64,000 bases of DNA from the NCBI RefSeq assembly GCF_037201975.1, contig NZ_CP147520.1, positions 682,001 through 746,000 on the forward strand, in the 5' to 3' direction. Below are positions 34,055 through 42,637 of this stretch, piece by piece. The notes below the pieces were generated by a model, which made no database searches, was not told the origin of the DNA, and saw only the letters and a program-made list of their open reading frames with translations. Each line of letters begins with the position of its first letter. The stretch's first letter is position 1. A program made the position numbers and the translations under genes. Origin of the DNA: Streptomyces sp. TG1A-60. Lineage in GTDB: Bacteria > Actinomycetota > Actinomycetes > Streptomycetales > Streptomycetaceae.

Positions 34055-34714
34055 ATGTGGTCCCAGGATCGTCATCACGACGTCGGCGCGTACTCGCTGG
34101 GCGTGCTGGACGAAGTGGAGTCCTTCCACTTCGAGGACCATGTCCGCGGCTGCCCCCAGTGCGCGGTACAGGTCACCGAGTTCCGTCCAGCGGCCCGGCA
34201 GCTGATGCTGTACCGCAACGCGACACCGCGCGCCGTGCACCCCTTCGCGGCACCCGGTCCCCGGCTGCTGGGACGGCTGCTCGACGAGGTGGGCGCCCGG
34301 CACCGGGCGCGCCACAGGCGCTGGCTGTTCGCGGTGGCCGCGGCCGTGGTCATCGCCGTGGGCGGCCCCGCCGTGGCCGTTCTCGCAGGTCCGGGCAAGG
34401 CACCGGACACAGTCGCCGCCACCGACGCCAAGACGGGGGTGTGGGCCGAGGTCAGGGCCGAGGACCGCAGCTGGGGCAGTGACATCGAGCTGAAGGTCAA
34501 GGAGGCGAACGGCGCGCACGCCTGCCGGCTCGTCGTGATCGGCAAGGACGGCTCCGAGGAGACGGCCGCCAACTGGAAGTCCCCCGACGACGCCGGCAAA
34601 GCCTCCGAGATGATGGGGGGCACCGCCATGCAGCGCGAGGACATCAGCCACTTCGAGGTACGCAGCCAGGAAGGCGAACTCCTGGTGACTCTGAAGGCCC
34701 CGGCCTGGCGCTGA
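34055..34714 (+). CDS. Zinc-finger anti-sigma factor (membrane)
   Basis: 219 residues from ATG 34055. The N-terminal cytoplasmic part has the ZAS zinc motif: HHDVGAYSLGVLDEVESFHF and then EDHVRGCPQCAVQVTEF (H-x3-C-x2-C). It is followed by one membrane helix RWLFAVAAAVVIAVGGPAVAVLAG (about 88-111) and an extracytoplasmic domain of about 105 residues (TGVWAEVRAEDRSWGSDIEL ... CRLVVIGKDGSEETAANW). This is the classical build for holding an ECF sigma factor at the membrane; the sigma factor at 32650 is the natural partner. Confidence 0.87.
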   Translation: MWSQDRHHDVGAYSLGVLDEVESFHFEDHVRGCPQCAVQVTEFRPAARQLMLYRNATPRAVHPFAAPGPRLLGRLLDEVGARHRARHRRWLFAVAAAVVIAVGGPAVAVLAGPGKAPDTVAATDAKTGVWAEVRAEDRSWGSDIELKVKEANGAHACRLVVIGKDGSEETAANWKSPDDAGKASEMMGGTAMQREDISHFEVRSQEGELLVTLKAPAWR

Positions 34715-34801
34715 ATCGGTCCGCCGGATCGGTCCGTACCTCCAATGGTTGCGGATCATGACCGGGCCCCGTTCCGAAGGTCCCGATCCGTGCCGGGCGC
34801 T

Positions 34802-35671
34802 CTACTTGAGCAGCCGTGACAGACGCCGGTCGGCGAGGGGCTTGCCGCCCGTCTGGCAGGTCGGGCAGTACTGCAGCGAGGAGTCACCGAAGGAGACCTC
34901 GCGGACGGTGTCACCGCACACCGGGCAGGGCTCTCCGGTCCGGCCGTGGACACGCAGCCCGCTCTTCTTCTCCGCCTTCAGGAGCCCGGCGGCCAGCCCC
35001 CGGGAGCGTTCGACGGCCTCGGTCAGCGTGGTGCGCAGCGCCTCGTGAAGATGCCTGATCTCCTCCGGCTTCAGCGACGACGCCAGTTTGAAGGGCGACA
35101 TCCTCGCGGCGTGCAGGATCTCGTCGCTGTACGCGTTCCCGATCCCCGCGATCAGGCTCTGGTCGCGCAGCGCGCCCTTGATCTGCCGCCGCTCGCCCGC
35201 GAGCAGCCCGGCGAAGCGGGTCACGTCGAAGTCGTCGGCGAGGGGATCCGGGCCGAGCCGGGCGACGCCCGGCACCCGCGCCAAGTCCCGTACGACGTAC
35301 ACGGCCAGCCGCTTCTGCGTCCCGGCCTCGGTGAGGTCGAAGCCCTCGCCGGTCTCCAGGGCCACCCGCAGCGCCAGCGGGCTCTTGCCGCCCGGCCGGG
35401 GCGGACCGTCCGGCAGCCGGTCCTTCCAGTGCAGCCAGCCGGCACGGGCCAGATGCGTCACGAGGTGCAGGCCGCTGCCGTCCGCCTCGATGTCCAGGAA
35501 CTTCCCGTACCGTCGTACGCCCGTGACCTCCCGCCCCTCGAACGCGCTGACCGGCGGGTCGTACGTCTTCAGCACACTGATCGCCACGGGCAGCACACGC
35601 ACGACTTCGTGGCCGACGAGATTGCCGACCAGGAAGTCCCGCAGCGCCTCCACTTCGGGCAATTCCGGCAT
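34802..35671 (-). CDS. Fpg/Nei-family DNA glycosylase
   Basis: 289 residues starting MPELPEVEALRDFL. Pro2 (the Schiff-base nucleophile) and Glu3 are the invariant catalytic residues of formamidopyrimidine-DNA glycosylase/endonuclease VIII. Also present: the beta-hairpin lysine in RRYGKFLDIEA, the helix-two-turn-helix QIKGALRDQSLIAGIGNAYS / DEILHAARMSP, and a C-terminal zinc finger CPVCGDTV ... YCPTCQTGG. It excises oxidised bases and nicks at the resulting abasic site. The start at 35671 is fixed by Pro2; longer starts would abolish activity. Whether it is closer to Fpg or to Nei cannot be settled by eye. Confidence 0.92.
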   Translation of the reverse strand: MPELPEVEALRDFLVGNLVGHEVVRVLPVAISVLKTYDPPVSAFEGREVTGVRRYGKFLDIEADGSGLHLVTHLARAGWLHWKDRLPDGPPRPGGKSPLALRVALETGEGFDLTEAGTQKRLAVYVVRDLARVPGVARLGPDPLADDFDVTRFAGLLAGERRQIKGALRDQSLIAGIGNAYSDEILHAARMSPFKLASSLKPEEIRHLHEALRTTLTEAVERSRGLAAGLLKAEKKSGLRVHGRTGEPCPVCGDTVREVSFGDSSLQYCPTCQTGGKPLADRRLSRLLK

Positions 35672-35715
35672 ACATCCAGAGTGCCACGAGGCGAGGGGGC
35701 CGGTGCGGCCGCGCC

Positions 35716-37794
35716 TCACGACAGCGCGAACTCACACCACACACACTTGCCGCCGCCCCGGGCCTCCACTCCCCACACGTCCGTCAGCCGGTCGACGAGG
35801 AGCAGCCCTCGCCCCGAAACGCCCGCCTCCCCCGCCTCCCGGCGGCGCGGCAGCGCGCTGGAGGAGTCCTCGACCTCGACCCGCAGCCGCCGACCGGGCC
35901 CGGTGAGAGCCCTGAGCGTCACGATGGCGGCGCCCTCCGTGTGCATGAGTGCGTTGGTGATCAGTTCGTCGGCGACGAGCTCGATCTCGTCGGCCCGGTC
36001 ACGGGCGCCCCAGGTGCGCACCGCCTCGCCGATCATGTGCCGCGCCTCGGTGAGCGCCTCCGGGTCGCCGGGCCCGACGTGCTGCTGGAGGCGCCCGCCT
36101 GGCTGCTCGGCGCTACGACTGCGGCGGCGCAGCAGGAGAAGGGCCACGTCGTCGTCGCCGCCGCGTTCCTCGGCCACGTCGATGAGCCGGTCGGCGAGGT
36201 CGTCGACGTCGTCTGGTCCGGTGGCGATCAGGGCCTTCAGGGTGCGCATGCCGTCGTCGAGGTCGGCGCCCGGCTCTTCGATGAGGCCGTCGGTGCACAT
36301 CAGCAGAGTCTGCCCGGGGTCCAGCTCGACTGCGGTCACCGGGTACTCCAGGCCGCCGAACTCGGCGGACAGTCCGAGCGGCAGGCCACCGTCCACGGTG
36401 ACCCGGTGGCAGGTGCCGTCGGTGTGCCGGATCAGGGGGTCGATGTGCCCGGCCCGGACCACCTGGACCACTCCGGTGGACAGGTCGGCCTCCGCGTACA
36501 GGCAGGTCGCGAAGCGGTCAGTGTCGAGTTCGTGGAGGAAGGCGGAGGCGCGGGCCATCACGGTGGCCGGGGTGTGCCCCTCGGTGGCGTAGGCCTTCAG
36601 GACGATCCGGAGCTGGCCCATGACGGCCGCCGCGTGCGTGTCGTGGCCCTGGACGTCCCCGATGACCGCGCCGACCCGTCCGCCGGGCAGGGGGATGAGA
36701 TCGTACCAGTCGCCGCCGATGTCCCGGCCGAGCGAGCCCCCGAAGGAGGCGGCGCGGTAGCGGACGGCGACGTCGGCGCCCGGGACGCTGGGGATGGAGC
36801 GGGGCAGCATGGCCTGCTGGAGGCCCTCGGCGAGGTCCTTCTCCTGCTCGTAGAACATGGCCCGCTGCAGGCTCTGGGCGATGCTGCTGCCGAGCGCGAC
36901 GAGGACGTCGCGCTCCTCCCGGGTGAAGCCGCGCCGGTCGCTGTAGAGCAGCCCCATCGCGCCGATGGGGCGGGCCTGGACGATCAGCGGCAGATAGGCC
37001 GCCGAGGTGATCTTCAGGTCGGTGATGTGCGGCCACAGCAGCGGATAGGCCTCGGCGAACTCCTCAGGCGACTCGATGAAGCGCGGGACGAGATGCCGTA
37101 CCACCTCGTTCATCGGGTACTTCACGTCGAGGCGGGTGATCCGGGTGCCGGGCACATAGCTGTCCTCGGGTCCGGCGGCGACCATCCGCACGCGCCCGGC
37201 CTCCACCAGGCCCATGACCAGGCTCGTCGCGCCGAGGTGGGTGAGGCCGTCGGTGTCCTCCAGGACGTCGATGACGTCCTGGACGGTCCGGGCGTGGGCC
37301 AGGGCGGCCGTGATGACCTGGACGACGTTGGTCTGCCGTCGGCGGGCCTCGTCGTGGGCGGCCCGCTCGGTGCGGGAGCGGATCTCGCTCAGTTCGCGGG
37401 TGGCGTCACGGACGATGCCGATGACGCGGTACGGGCGGCCCGTCTCGTCGCGGCGGATGTAGCCCTGGGCGTGGGTCCAGCGCAGGGTGCCGTCGCGCAG
37501 CCGGATGCGGAAGTAGGCGCCGTAGTTCTCGCTGCCGTTCTTGAGGGCCTGCGAGACCAGGGTGTCGAGTCTGCGGCCCTCCATCGGGGGCACCCGCGGG
37601 GAAAGGCTCTCCGGCTTGCCGTCGTACTCGTCCGGGCGCACGTCGAAGATCTCGTGGGCCGTGGCGTCCATGTGCAAGGCACCGGCGTCCAGGTCCCAGT
37701 CGAAGGTGCCCATGCGGTTGAGCGCCAGGACGGGGTCCGGGTGGGCGAGCCAGTCGTCCGGGACTGCCGAGTCGCTCGCTCCCCGATCAGCCAT
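35716..37794 (-). CDS. PAS-GAF-PP2C (SpoIIE/RsbU-type) phosphatase with HATPase (anti-sigma kinase) domain
   Basis: 692 residues from ATG 37794. PAS about 20-135 (LNRMGTFDWDLDAGALHMDA); GAF about 155-315; PP2C-type phosphatase about 335-555 with metal-binding GRDIGGDWYDLIPLP and IGDVQGHDTHAAAVM, LLMCTDGLIEEPG and GGDDDVALLLLRR; a C-terminal RsbW-like HATPase about 570-690 (DEIELVADELITNALMHTEG, GRGLLLVDRLTDVWG). This fusion of phosphatase and anti-sigma-factor kinase modules is common in Streptomyces and should act on anti-anti-sigma proteins in response to a small-molecule or redox signal. Both catalytic centres look intact. No partner gene nearby. Confidence 0.9.
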   Translation of the reverse strand: MADRGASDSAVPDDWLAHPDPVLALNRMGTFDWDLDAGALHMDATAHEIFDVRPDEYDGKPESLSPRVPPMEGRRLDTLVSQALKNGSENYGAYFRIRLRDGTLRWTHAQGYIRRDETGRPYRVIGIVRDATRELSEIRSRTERAAHDEARRRQTNVVQVITAALAHARTVQDVIDVLEDTDGLTHLGATSLVMGLVEAGRVRMVAAGPEDSYVPGTRITRLDVKYPMNEVVRHLVPRFIESPEEFAEAYPLLWPHITDLKITSAAYLPLIVQARPIGAMGLLYSDRRGFTREERDVLVALGSSIAQSLQRAMFYEQEKDLAEGLQQAMLPRSIPSVPGADVAVRYRAASFGGSLGRDIGGDWYDLIPLPGGRVGAVIGDVQGHDTHAAAVMGQLRIVLKAYATEGHTPATVMARASAFLHELDTDRFATCLYAEADLSTGVVQVVRAGHIDPLIRHTDGTCHRVTVDGGLPLGLSAEFGGLEYPVTAVELDPGQTLLMCTDGLIEEPGADLDDGMRTLKALIATGPDDVDDLADRLIDVAEERGGDDDVALLLLRRRSRSAEQPGGRLQQHVGPGDPEALTEARHMIGEAVRTWGARDRADEIELVADELITNALMHTEGAAIVTLRALTGPGRRLRVEVEDSSSALPRRREAGEAGVSGRGLLLVDRLTDVWGVEARGGGKCVWCEFALS

Positions 37795-37858
37795 GGGGCT
37801 ACTTTGCCAGCAATTGCCCGAATCTTCGAGTGGAGGGACGCTCGTCGCCCCGCTCACT

Positions 37859-39295
37859 ATGGTCAGTACTGTGGAGTGGTTCACCGCGTCCGACTACGGG
37901 CTGAGCCGACTGGTCTTCCAGCGGGGCCTGGCCGCCGTCTATCTGCTCGCCTTTCTGGGGGCGGCCCTGCAGTTCCGCGCGCTGATCGGCGAGCGCGGCA
38001 TGCTTCCGGTGCCGCGGTTCGTCGAGCGGGTGCCGTTCCGGCGCGCACCGAGCGTGTTCCACCTCCACTACTCGGACCGTTTCCTCGCGACGTGGGCCTG
38101 GACGGGTTGCGCGGTGTCGGTGGCACTGGTCGCGGGACTGGACTCGCTGCTGCCCCTCTGGGGCGCCATGGTGGTGTGGCTGGTGCCGTGGGCGATGTAT
38201 CTGTCGATCGTGAACGTCGGCCAGACCTGGTACTCGTTCGGCTGGGAGTCGCTGCTCCTGGAGATCGGCTTCCTGGCCGTCTTCCTCGGCAACGACGAGG
38301 TGGCGCCGCCGGTCGTGGTGCTGTTCCTGCTGCGCTGGGTGCTGTTCCGGGTCGAGTTCGGCGCCGGAATGATCAAGATGCGCGGCGACGCGTGCTGGCG
38401 GAAACTGACCTGCCTCTACCACCACCACGAGACCCAGCCGATGCCGGGCCCGCTCAGCTGGTTCTTCCACCATCTCCCGAAGACGTTCCACCGGATGGAG
38501 GTGGCCGCCAACCACGTCACCCAACTCGTGGTCCCGTTCCTGCTGTTCGCCCCGCAGCCGGTCGCGACGGTCGCCGCCTCGCTGATGATCCTGACCCAGC
38601 TGTGGCTGGTGCTGTCGGGCAACTTCGCCTGGCTGAACTGGATCACGATCGTGCTGGCCCTGTCCGCGGTCGACTTCGGGACGACCACGCCGGACACACC
38701 TGACGCGCCCCTCTGGTACACCGTCGTCGTGCTCACCGTCGCCGCGCTGGTCCTCGGGCTCAGCTACCACCCGGCCCGCAACATGCTCTCGCGCCGCCAG
38801 GTCATGAACCGCTCCTTCGACCCGCTGCACCTGGTCAACACCTACGGGGCGTTCGGCAGCGTCAGCCGGGTGCGGTACGAGGTGGTGGTCGAGGGGACGG
38901 CGGACGACGTGCCGCGCGAGGACTCGCGGTGGCGGGAGTACGAGTTCAAGGGCAAGCCGGGTGATCCGAGGCGCTGGCCTCGCCAGTTCGCCCCGTACCA
39001 TCTGCGGCTCGACTGGCTGATGTGGTTCGCCGCGCTCTCACCCGCGTACGCCGGTTCCTGGTTCGGAGCCATGGTGGAGCGCCTGCTGGAGAACGACCGC
39101 GACACGCTCCGGCTGCTCCGCCGCTCCCCCTTTCCCGCCGACACCCCGCCCCGCTTCGTCCGCGCCCGCCTCTTCCGCTACCGCTACACGACCTGGCGCG
39201 AGCTGCGGGAGACGGGCGCGTGCTGGGAGCGGACGTACGTGCGGGAGTTCCTGCCGCCGACACGGTTGGCCACTCCATCCGCACGGGAGTCGTAG
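37859..39295 (+). CDS. Lipase maturation factor family membrane protein
   Basis: 478 residues from ATG 37859. The N-terminal two-thirds carries about seven to eight membrane helices with the LMF1 pattern: SRLVFQRGLAAVYLLAFLGA, VGQTWYSFGWESLLLEIGFL, LLRWVLFRVEFGAGMIKMRG / DACWRKLTCLYHHHETQPMP, PLSWFFHHLP. The soluble end contains RYEVVVEGTADD, DPRRWPRQFAPYHLRLDWLMWFAA and YRYRYT-like Tyr/Arg-rich segments. In animals the homologue helps fold lipases in the ER; the bacterial role is unknown. No lipase gene lies next to it. It is divergent from the phosphatase gene, 64 bases apart. Confidence 0.85.
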   Translation: MVSTVEWFTASDYGLSRLVFQRGLAAVYLLAFLGAALQFRALIGERGMLPVPRFVERVPFRRAPSVFHLHYSDRFLATWAWTGCAVSVALVAGLDSLLPLWGAMVVWLVPWAMYLSIVNVGQTWYSFGWESLLLEIGFLAVFLGNDEVAPPVVVLFLLRWVLFRVEFGAGMIKMRGDACWRKLTCLYHHHETQPMPGPLSWFFHHLPKTFHRMEVAANHVTQLVVPFLLFAPQPVATVAASLMILTQLWLVLSGNFAWLNWITIVLALSAVDFGTTTPDTPDAPLWYTVVVLTVAALVLGLSYHPARNMLSRRQVMNRSFDPLHLVNTYGAFGSVSRVRYEVVVEGTADDVPREDSRWREYEFKGKPGDPRRWPRQFAPYHLRLDWLMWFAALSPAYAGSWFGAMVERLLENDRDTLRLLRRSPFPADTPPRFVRARLFRYRYTTWRELRETGACWERTYVREFLPPTRLATPSARES

Positions 39296-39641
39296 CGGGG
39301 CGGCCGTAGCCGGGTTCCTTCACATCCGCCTCGTGACGCGGGGCCGTCCCGCAGGGCACAGCACTCCCCGTACTCGATCCTTACTCACGAGTACGCCCCT
39401 CCGTCGCGTACGACACCGGCGGGGGAACGCCCGTGACAGCAGGGGCGGTCGGACCGCTGCCGACGTGCGGGAGAAGCGGGTCACGCCGTGTGCGGAGCTG
39501 GCGGAGCATCCGACTTCGGACTCGGACTCCTGGAGGTGCGGGCAGGTTGGAGGAACTGAGCCCGTGGCGGCGGACGGCACCGATCGACCGACGGTCCGCC
39601 GAAGGCGGCTCGCCGCGTCCCCCGCCGCGGCAAAACGGCCG
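39296..39641. other. Intergenic stretch, 346 bases, no gene found
   Basis: Between two convergent genes. The only structure noticed is GTACTCG (39370-39376) and CGAGTAC (39388-39394), a 7-bp inverted repeat with an 11-base loop. Open frames on both strands have poor, Arg/Pro/Ser-rich composition and no start context. Confidence 0.6.
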
Positions 39642-40133
39642 CTAGAGCGCCTTGTACATGATGTGCAGCCCCACCCGGCCGTCCTTGGGGTGCTCGAACG
39701 CGTCCGGGACGGTGCCCAGGACGGTGAAGCCGAGGGAGGTCCAGAGCCGTACGGCGGGGTTGGTCTCGACGACGGCGTTGAACACCATCCCCCGGAAGCC
39801 CTGGGCCTCGGCCTCCGCGAGCACGTGTTTGGCAAGGGCACGGCCGATGCCGCGGCCGGTGCGGTCGGGGTCGACCATGAAGCCCGCGTTGGCGATACGG
39901 GCGGCGGGGCCGCCGTAGTTGGGGGTGAGGTAGGCGGAGCCGACGACGGCCGTGCCGTCGGGGGTCTCGTCCTCGGCTACGTACACGCGTTTGGCGGGGG
40001 CCATCCACAAGGCGCGGGCGGCCTCCTCGGAGGTGTCCGGGTCCCAGGTGTAGGTCTCGCCGCCGACGACGACACGGTGCCAGAACGGCCAGATCCCGGG
40101 CCAGTCCTCGGCGGTGGCTTCTCTGATCCGCAT
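39642..40133 (-). CDS. GNAT-family N-acetyltransferase
   Basis: 163 residues: MRIREATAEDWPGIWPFWHRVVVGGETYTW opens as in many GNAT proteins (this sentence's motif lies at residues 1-20 and 21-30). The acetyl-CoA loop is FMVDPDRTGRGIGRALAKHV near 83-102, followed by GFRGMVFNAVVETNPAVRLW and SLGFTVLGTVPDAFEHP. A single compact domain, cytoplasmic. The closing FEHPKDGRVGLHIMYKAL is frequent in a Streptomyces subgroup close to phosphinothricin-type acetyltransferases in general layout, but no substrate can be assigned. Confidence 0.9.
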   Translation of the reverse strand: MRIREATAEDWPGIWPFWHRVVVGGETYTWDPDTSEEAARALWMAPAKRVYVAEDETPDGTAVVGSAYLTPNYGGPAARIANAGFMVDPDRTGRGIGRALAKHVLAEAEAQGFRGMVFNAVVETNPAVRLWTSLGFTVLGTVPDAFEHPKDGRVGLHIMYKAL

Positions 40134-40185
40134 GGGCGTGAGTCTGGCACGCCCATGCGGACGGCGATCGCGAGGGTTCTGCCGG

Positions 40186-40359
40186 TCAGTCCACGCTGGG
40201 CAGGATGTGGGGCTCGGCGAGGTCGTCCTCGTAGCCCGCCAGTCGGATCGGAGCGGACCTGGCCCACACCTCCAGGCTGCCGAGTTCCTTCTTCGACCGG
40301 CCGCCGCGCTCCGTGTGTTCCTTGGGGCGCTGATCGCGATTCGTCTTCTCTGGTGTCAC
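40186..40359 (-). CDS. Small 57-residue protein, Streptomyces type
   Basis: GTG at 40359 is preceded by AAGGAG (40366-40371) at ideal spacing. The product has a charged N-terminal half (TPEKTNRDQRPKEHTERGGR) and an ordered second half SLEVWARSAPIRLAGYEDDL ending AEPHILPSVD. No signal or membrane segment. The two-part layout (charged leader-like start, aromatic/acidic tail) and small size are reminiscent of short conserved Streptomyces proteins; a peptide-precursor role is conceivable but no modifying enzyme is adjacent. Coding is supported by the ribosome-binding site and codon bias. Confidence 0.6.
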   Translation of the reverse strand: MTPEKTNRDQRPKEHTERGGRSKKELGSLEVWARSAPIRLAGYEDDLAEPHILPSVD

Positions 40360-40943
40360 CGCGCACTCCTTATGTGTCGGGTCCCCCTCGGGGCGTCGGC
40401 CCAGCCTGCCGCTGTGCGCCTTACGTCCGCTCGGGTGTGAGTCGATGTCAGTTCGGACGCGGTGGCGCCGGATGCCTGGATGGTGAGAGCAGGCGTGGTG
40501 ACCGGCTTGTCCCGGGACGGAACGTGGGTGTGGGTGGGACCCATATAAGGCTGTCCGTCCGGTACAGAGTAACCAAATGAGCGGGCCGCCGCTCGATGGG
40601 GCCGGCAACACGAGGTAGCTGTCGCGAGTCGTTCCGCATCGAGCACGCCCACGACAGGAGATTTACCCTTGCCTGCCCGTTTTTCCCGTCACCCGGTCGG
40701 CTCCGTACCCGAATACCGCACCGCCCGGACGACCAATCGGATCGCTGCCCTCGGCACGTAGTTCAGGTCCCGTTGGCCGCATCGCAAGCCGACCATGGTC
40801 TGCTCATGTACCACGACGGCGTTTGTCGCGGCCGGTCCGCCGACGTGGACGCCGGGGTCCCGGAGAACCGGCGCACGGTGCTGGAACGGGTGGCGGACCG
40901 GGCGGGCCGTACCCGGCCGCGTCGGCCCGGTGGGGGCGTCGGC
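40360..40943. other. Intergenic stretch, 584 bases
   Basis: Contains the promoter region of the 57-residue protein gene: on the minus strand TTACTC, an 18-base spacer and TTATAT (40549-40578 area) is a weak candidate. It also holds one possible 30-codon plus-strand gene (40669-40761). The part 40762-40943 contains no supported feature; the 3' end of the SDR gene follows. Confidence 0.5.
40669..40761 (+). CDS. Possible 30-residue peptide gene
   Basis: TTG at 40669 lies 8 bases after AGGAG (40656-40660). The frame encodes MPARFSRHPVGSVPEYRTAR and TTNRIAALGT, ending at TAG 40759-40761. Basic, no cysteines, no membrane segment. It could be a genuine short peptide, a leader peptide, or the surviving start of a lost gene. 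Evidence is only the ribosome-binding site and codon bias. Confidence 0.25.
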   Translation: MPARFSRHPVGSVPEYRTARTTNRIAALGT

Positions 40944-42446
40944 TCACCACTTGCCGGGCGCGTAGTCCTTCAGGAAGACGCCGTACAGGTCCTCGCCCTG
41001 CTCGCCGCGCACGACGGGGTCGTAGACGCGGGCCGCGCCGTCGACGAGGTCGAGCGGGGCGTGGAAGCCCTCGTCGGCGAGGCGCAGCTTGTCGAAGTGG
41101 GGGCGCTCGTCGGTGATCCAGCCGGTGTCGACCGAGGTCATGAGGATGCCGTCGGTCTGGAACATCTCCTGGGCGCTGGTCCGCGTCACCATGTTCATCG
41201 CGGCCTTGGCGGCGTTCGTGTTCGGGTGGCCCGCGCCCTTGTAACCTCGGCCGAAAACGCCTTCCATGGCCGAGACGTTCACGATGTACGCGCGTTTGCT
41301 CGCCGCCTTCCGGGCGGCATCGGCCATGACCGAGCGCACCTTGCTGATCAGGATGAACGGCGCCGTGTAGTTGCACAGCTGCGTCTCGAGGAGCTCCACC
41401 GGGGAGATCTGCTCGATCGTCTGCACCCAGGTGTTGCTGTCCACCACGTCGGGGACGAGGCCGCCCGCGTCGATGGCGGTGCCGTCGAGGTGCCGGGCGA
41501 CGCTGGCGTTGCCCGCGACCAGGGCGAGGTCGGCGACCTGCTGCGCGTCGAGACCGCTGATGCCCACAGGCAGCGCGGTCAGCCCGTCGACGGCGCCGGA
41601 GTTGAAGGCGCCGATGACGTGGTGCGCGGGAAGCTCACCGGCGGGCAGCGGGGCACTCTCGCCGTCCACGAGGGCGGCGTAGGCGGAGGGCAGGCGGCGT
41701 ACGGTCTGCGTCGCGTTGTTGATGAGGATGTCAAGGGGGCCCGCCTCGGCGACCTGGTCGGCAAGCGCCACGACCTGCGCCGGGTCGCGCAGGTCGATGC
41801 CGACGACCTCCAGGCGGTGGATCCAGTCCGCCGAGTCGTCCATGGCTTTGAAGCGGCGGATGGCGTCCTTCGGGAAGCGTGTGGTGATCGTCGTGTGCGT
41901 GCCGTCGCGCAGCAGCCGCAGGGCGATGTACATGCCGATCTTGGCGCGGCCACCGGTGAGCAGGGCGCGCTTGCCGGTGAGGTCGGCGCGGGCGTCGCGC
42001 TTGGCGCGGTTGACGCGGGCGCAGTCGGGACAGAGCTGGTGGTAGAAGTAGTCGACTTCCACGTACCGCGTCTTGCAGGTGTAGCAGGAGCGCGGGCGCT
42101 GGAGTATCCCCGCGACCTCTCCGGCCTCGGTCACGGACGACGGCAGGATGCCCTCGGTCTCGTCGTCGATCCGCTGGGCGGAGCCGGTGGCCGTGGCCTC
42201 CGTGACGGCCTTGTCGTGCGCGGTCTTGGCGGCTCGGCGCTCCTGGCGCCGGCGCTGCTTCACCGTCCGGTAGACACCGGCCGTCGCCCGGCGCACCGCG
42301 ACGGCGTCGGGGTGGTCGACCTCCAGCTTCTCCAGCTCGTCCAGCACGCTGAGACACACGGCGAGCCGGTCCGGGTCGATCCCCGGGCCGTACGACACCG
42401 CCTCGTCCTCGGCGAGGGTCGCCTGCCCGTCTTCTGTCACCGTCAT
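40944..42446 (-). CDS. Atypical SDR-family protein with N-terminal zinc-ribbon-like extension
   Basis: 500 residues. N-terminal helical part (1-115, including KQRRRQERRAAKTAHDKAV); a likely zinc ribbon with Cys121, Cys124, Cys139 and Cys142 (SCYTCKTRYVE ... LCPDCARVNR); then a Rossmann fold starting RALLTGGRAKIGMYIALRLL (164-183). SDR marks: TTITTRFPKDA, DILINNATQTVRR, and IVNVSAMEGVFGRGYKG. The expected YxxxK dyad is TNAAK (in GHPNTNAAKAAMN), so the catalytic Tyr is missing while Ser and Lys remain. It may bind NAD(P)/substrate without classic SDR catalysis, or use another acid. Stand-alone gene; function unknown. Confidence 0.85.
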   Translation of the reverse strand: MTVTEDGQATLAEDEAVSYGPGIDPDRLAVCLSVLDELEKLEVDHPDAVAVRRATAGVYRTVKQRRRQERRAAKTAHDKAVTEATATGSAQRIDDETEGILPSSVTEAGEVAGILQRPRSCYTCKTRYVEVDYFYHQLCPDCARVNRAKRDARADLTGKRALLTGGRAKIGMYIALRLLRDGTHTTITTRFPKDAIRRFKAMDDSADWIHRLEVVGIDLRDPAQVVALADQVAEAGPLDILINNATQTVRRLPSAYAALVDGESAPLPAGELPAHHVIGAFNSGAVDGLTALPVGISGLDAQQVADLALVAGNASVARHLDGTAIDAGGLVPDVVDSNTWVQTIEQISPVELLETQLCNYTAPFILISKVRSVMADAARKAASKRAYIVNVSAMEGVFGRGYKGAGHPNTNAAKAAMNMVTRTSAQEMFQTDGILMTSVDTGWITDERPHFDKLRLADEGFHAPLDLVDGAARVYDPVVRGEQGEDLYGVFLKDYAPGKW

Positions 42447-42637
42447 CGCGCTGCCGTTTCCCTGATCACCCCGGCGCTCGTTCCGCGCCCGCCGTCGAAC
42501 GCGGAATTGTACGGAGCCTCGGCCCAGGGTGCCAAAACGATGTCCGCCCTCGCCGCCCCACCCGTCCCGTCACCAGGGGCCGCACCCGTTCGGCCCCGCC
42601 ACGGGGTAGGCCCCGGACCCCGGCGCGCGCGGAGGCG

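Noticed and set aside
40801..40943. Plus-strand frame MYHDGVCRGRSADVDAGVPE
   Set aside because: Short, no ribosome-binding site, and continues only as the antisense of the SDR gene.
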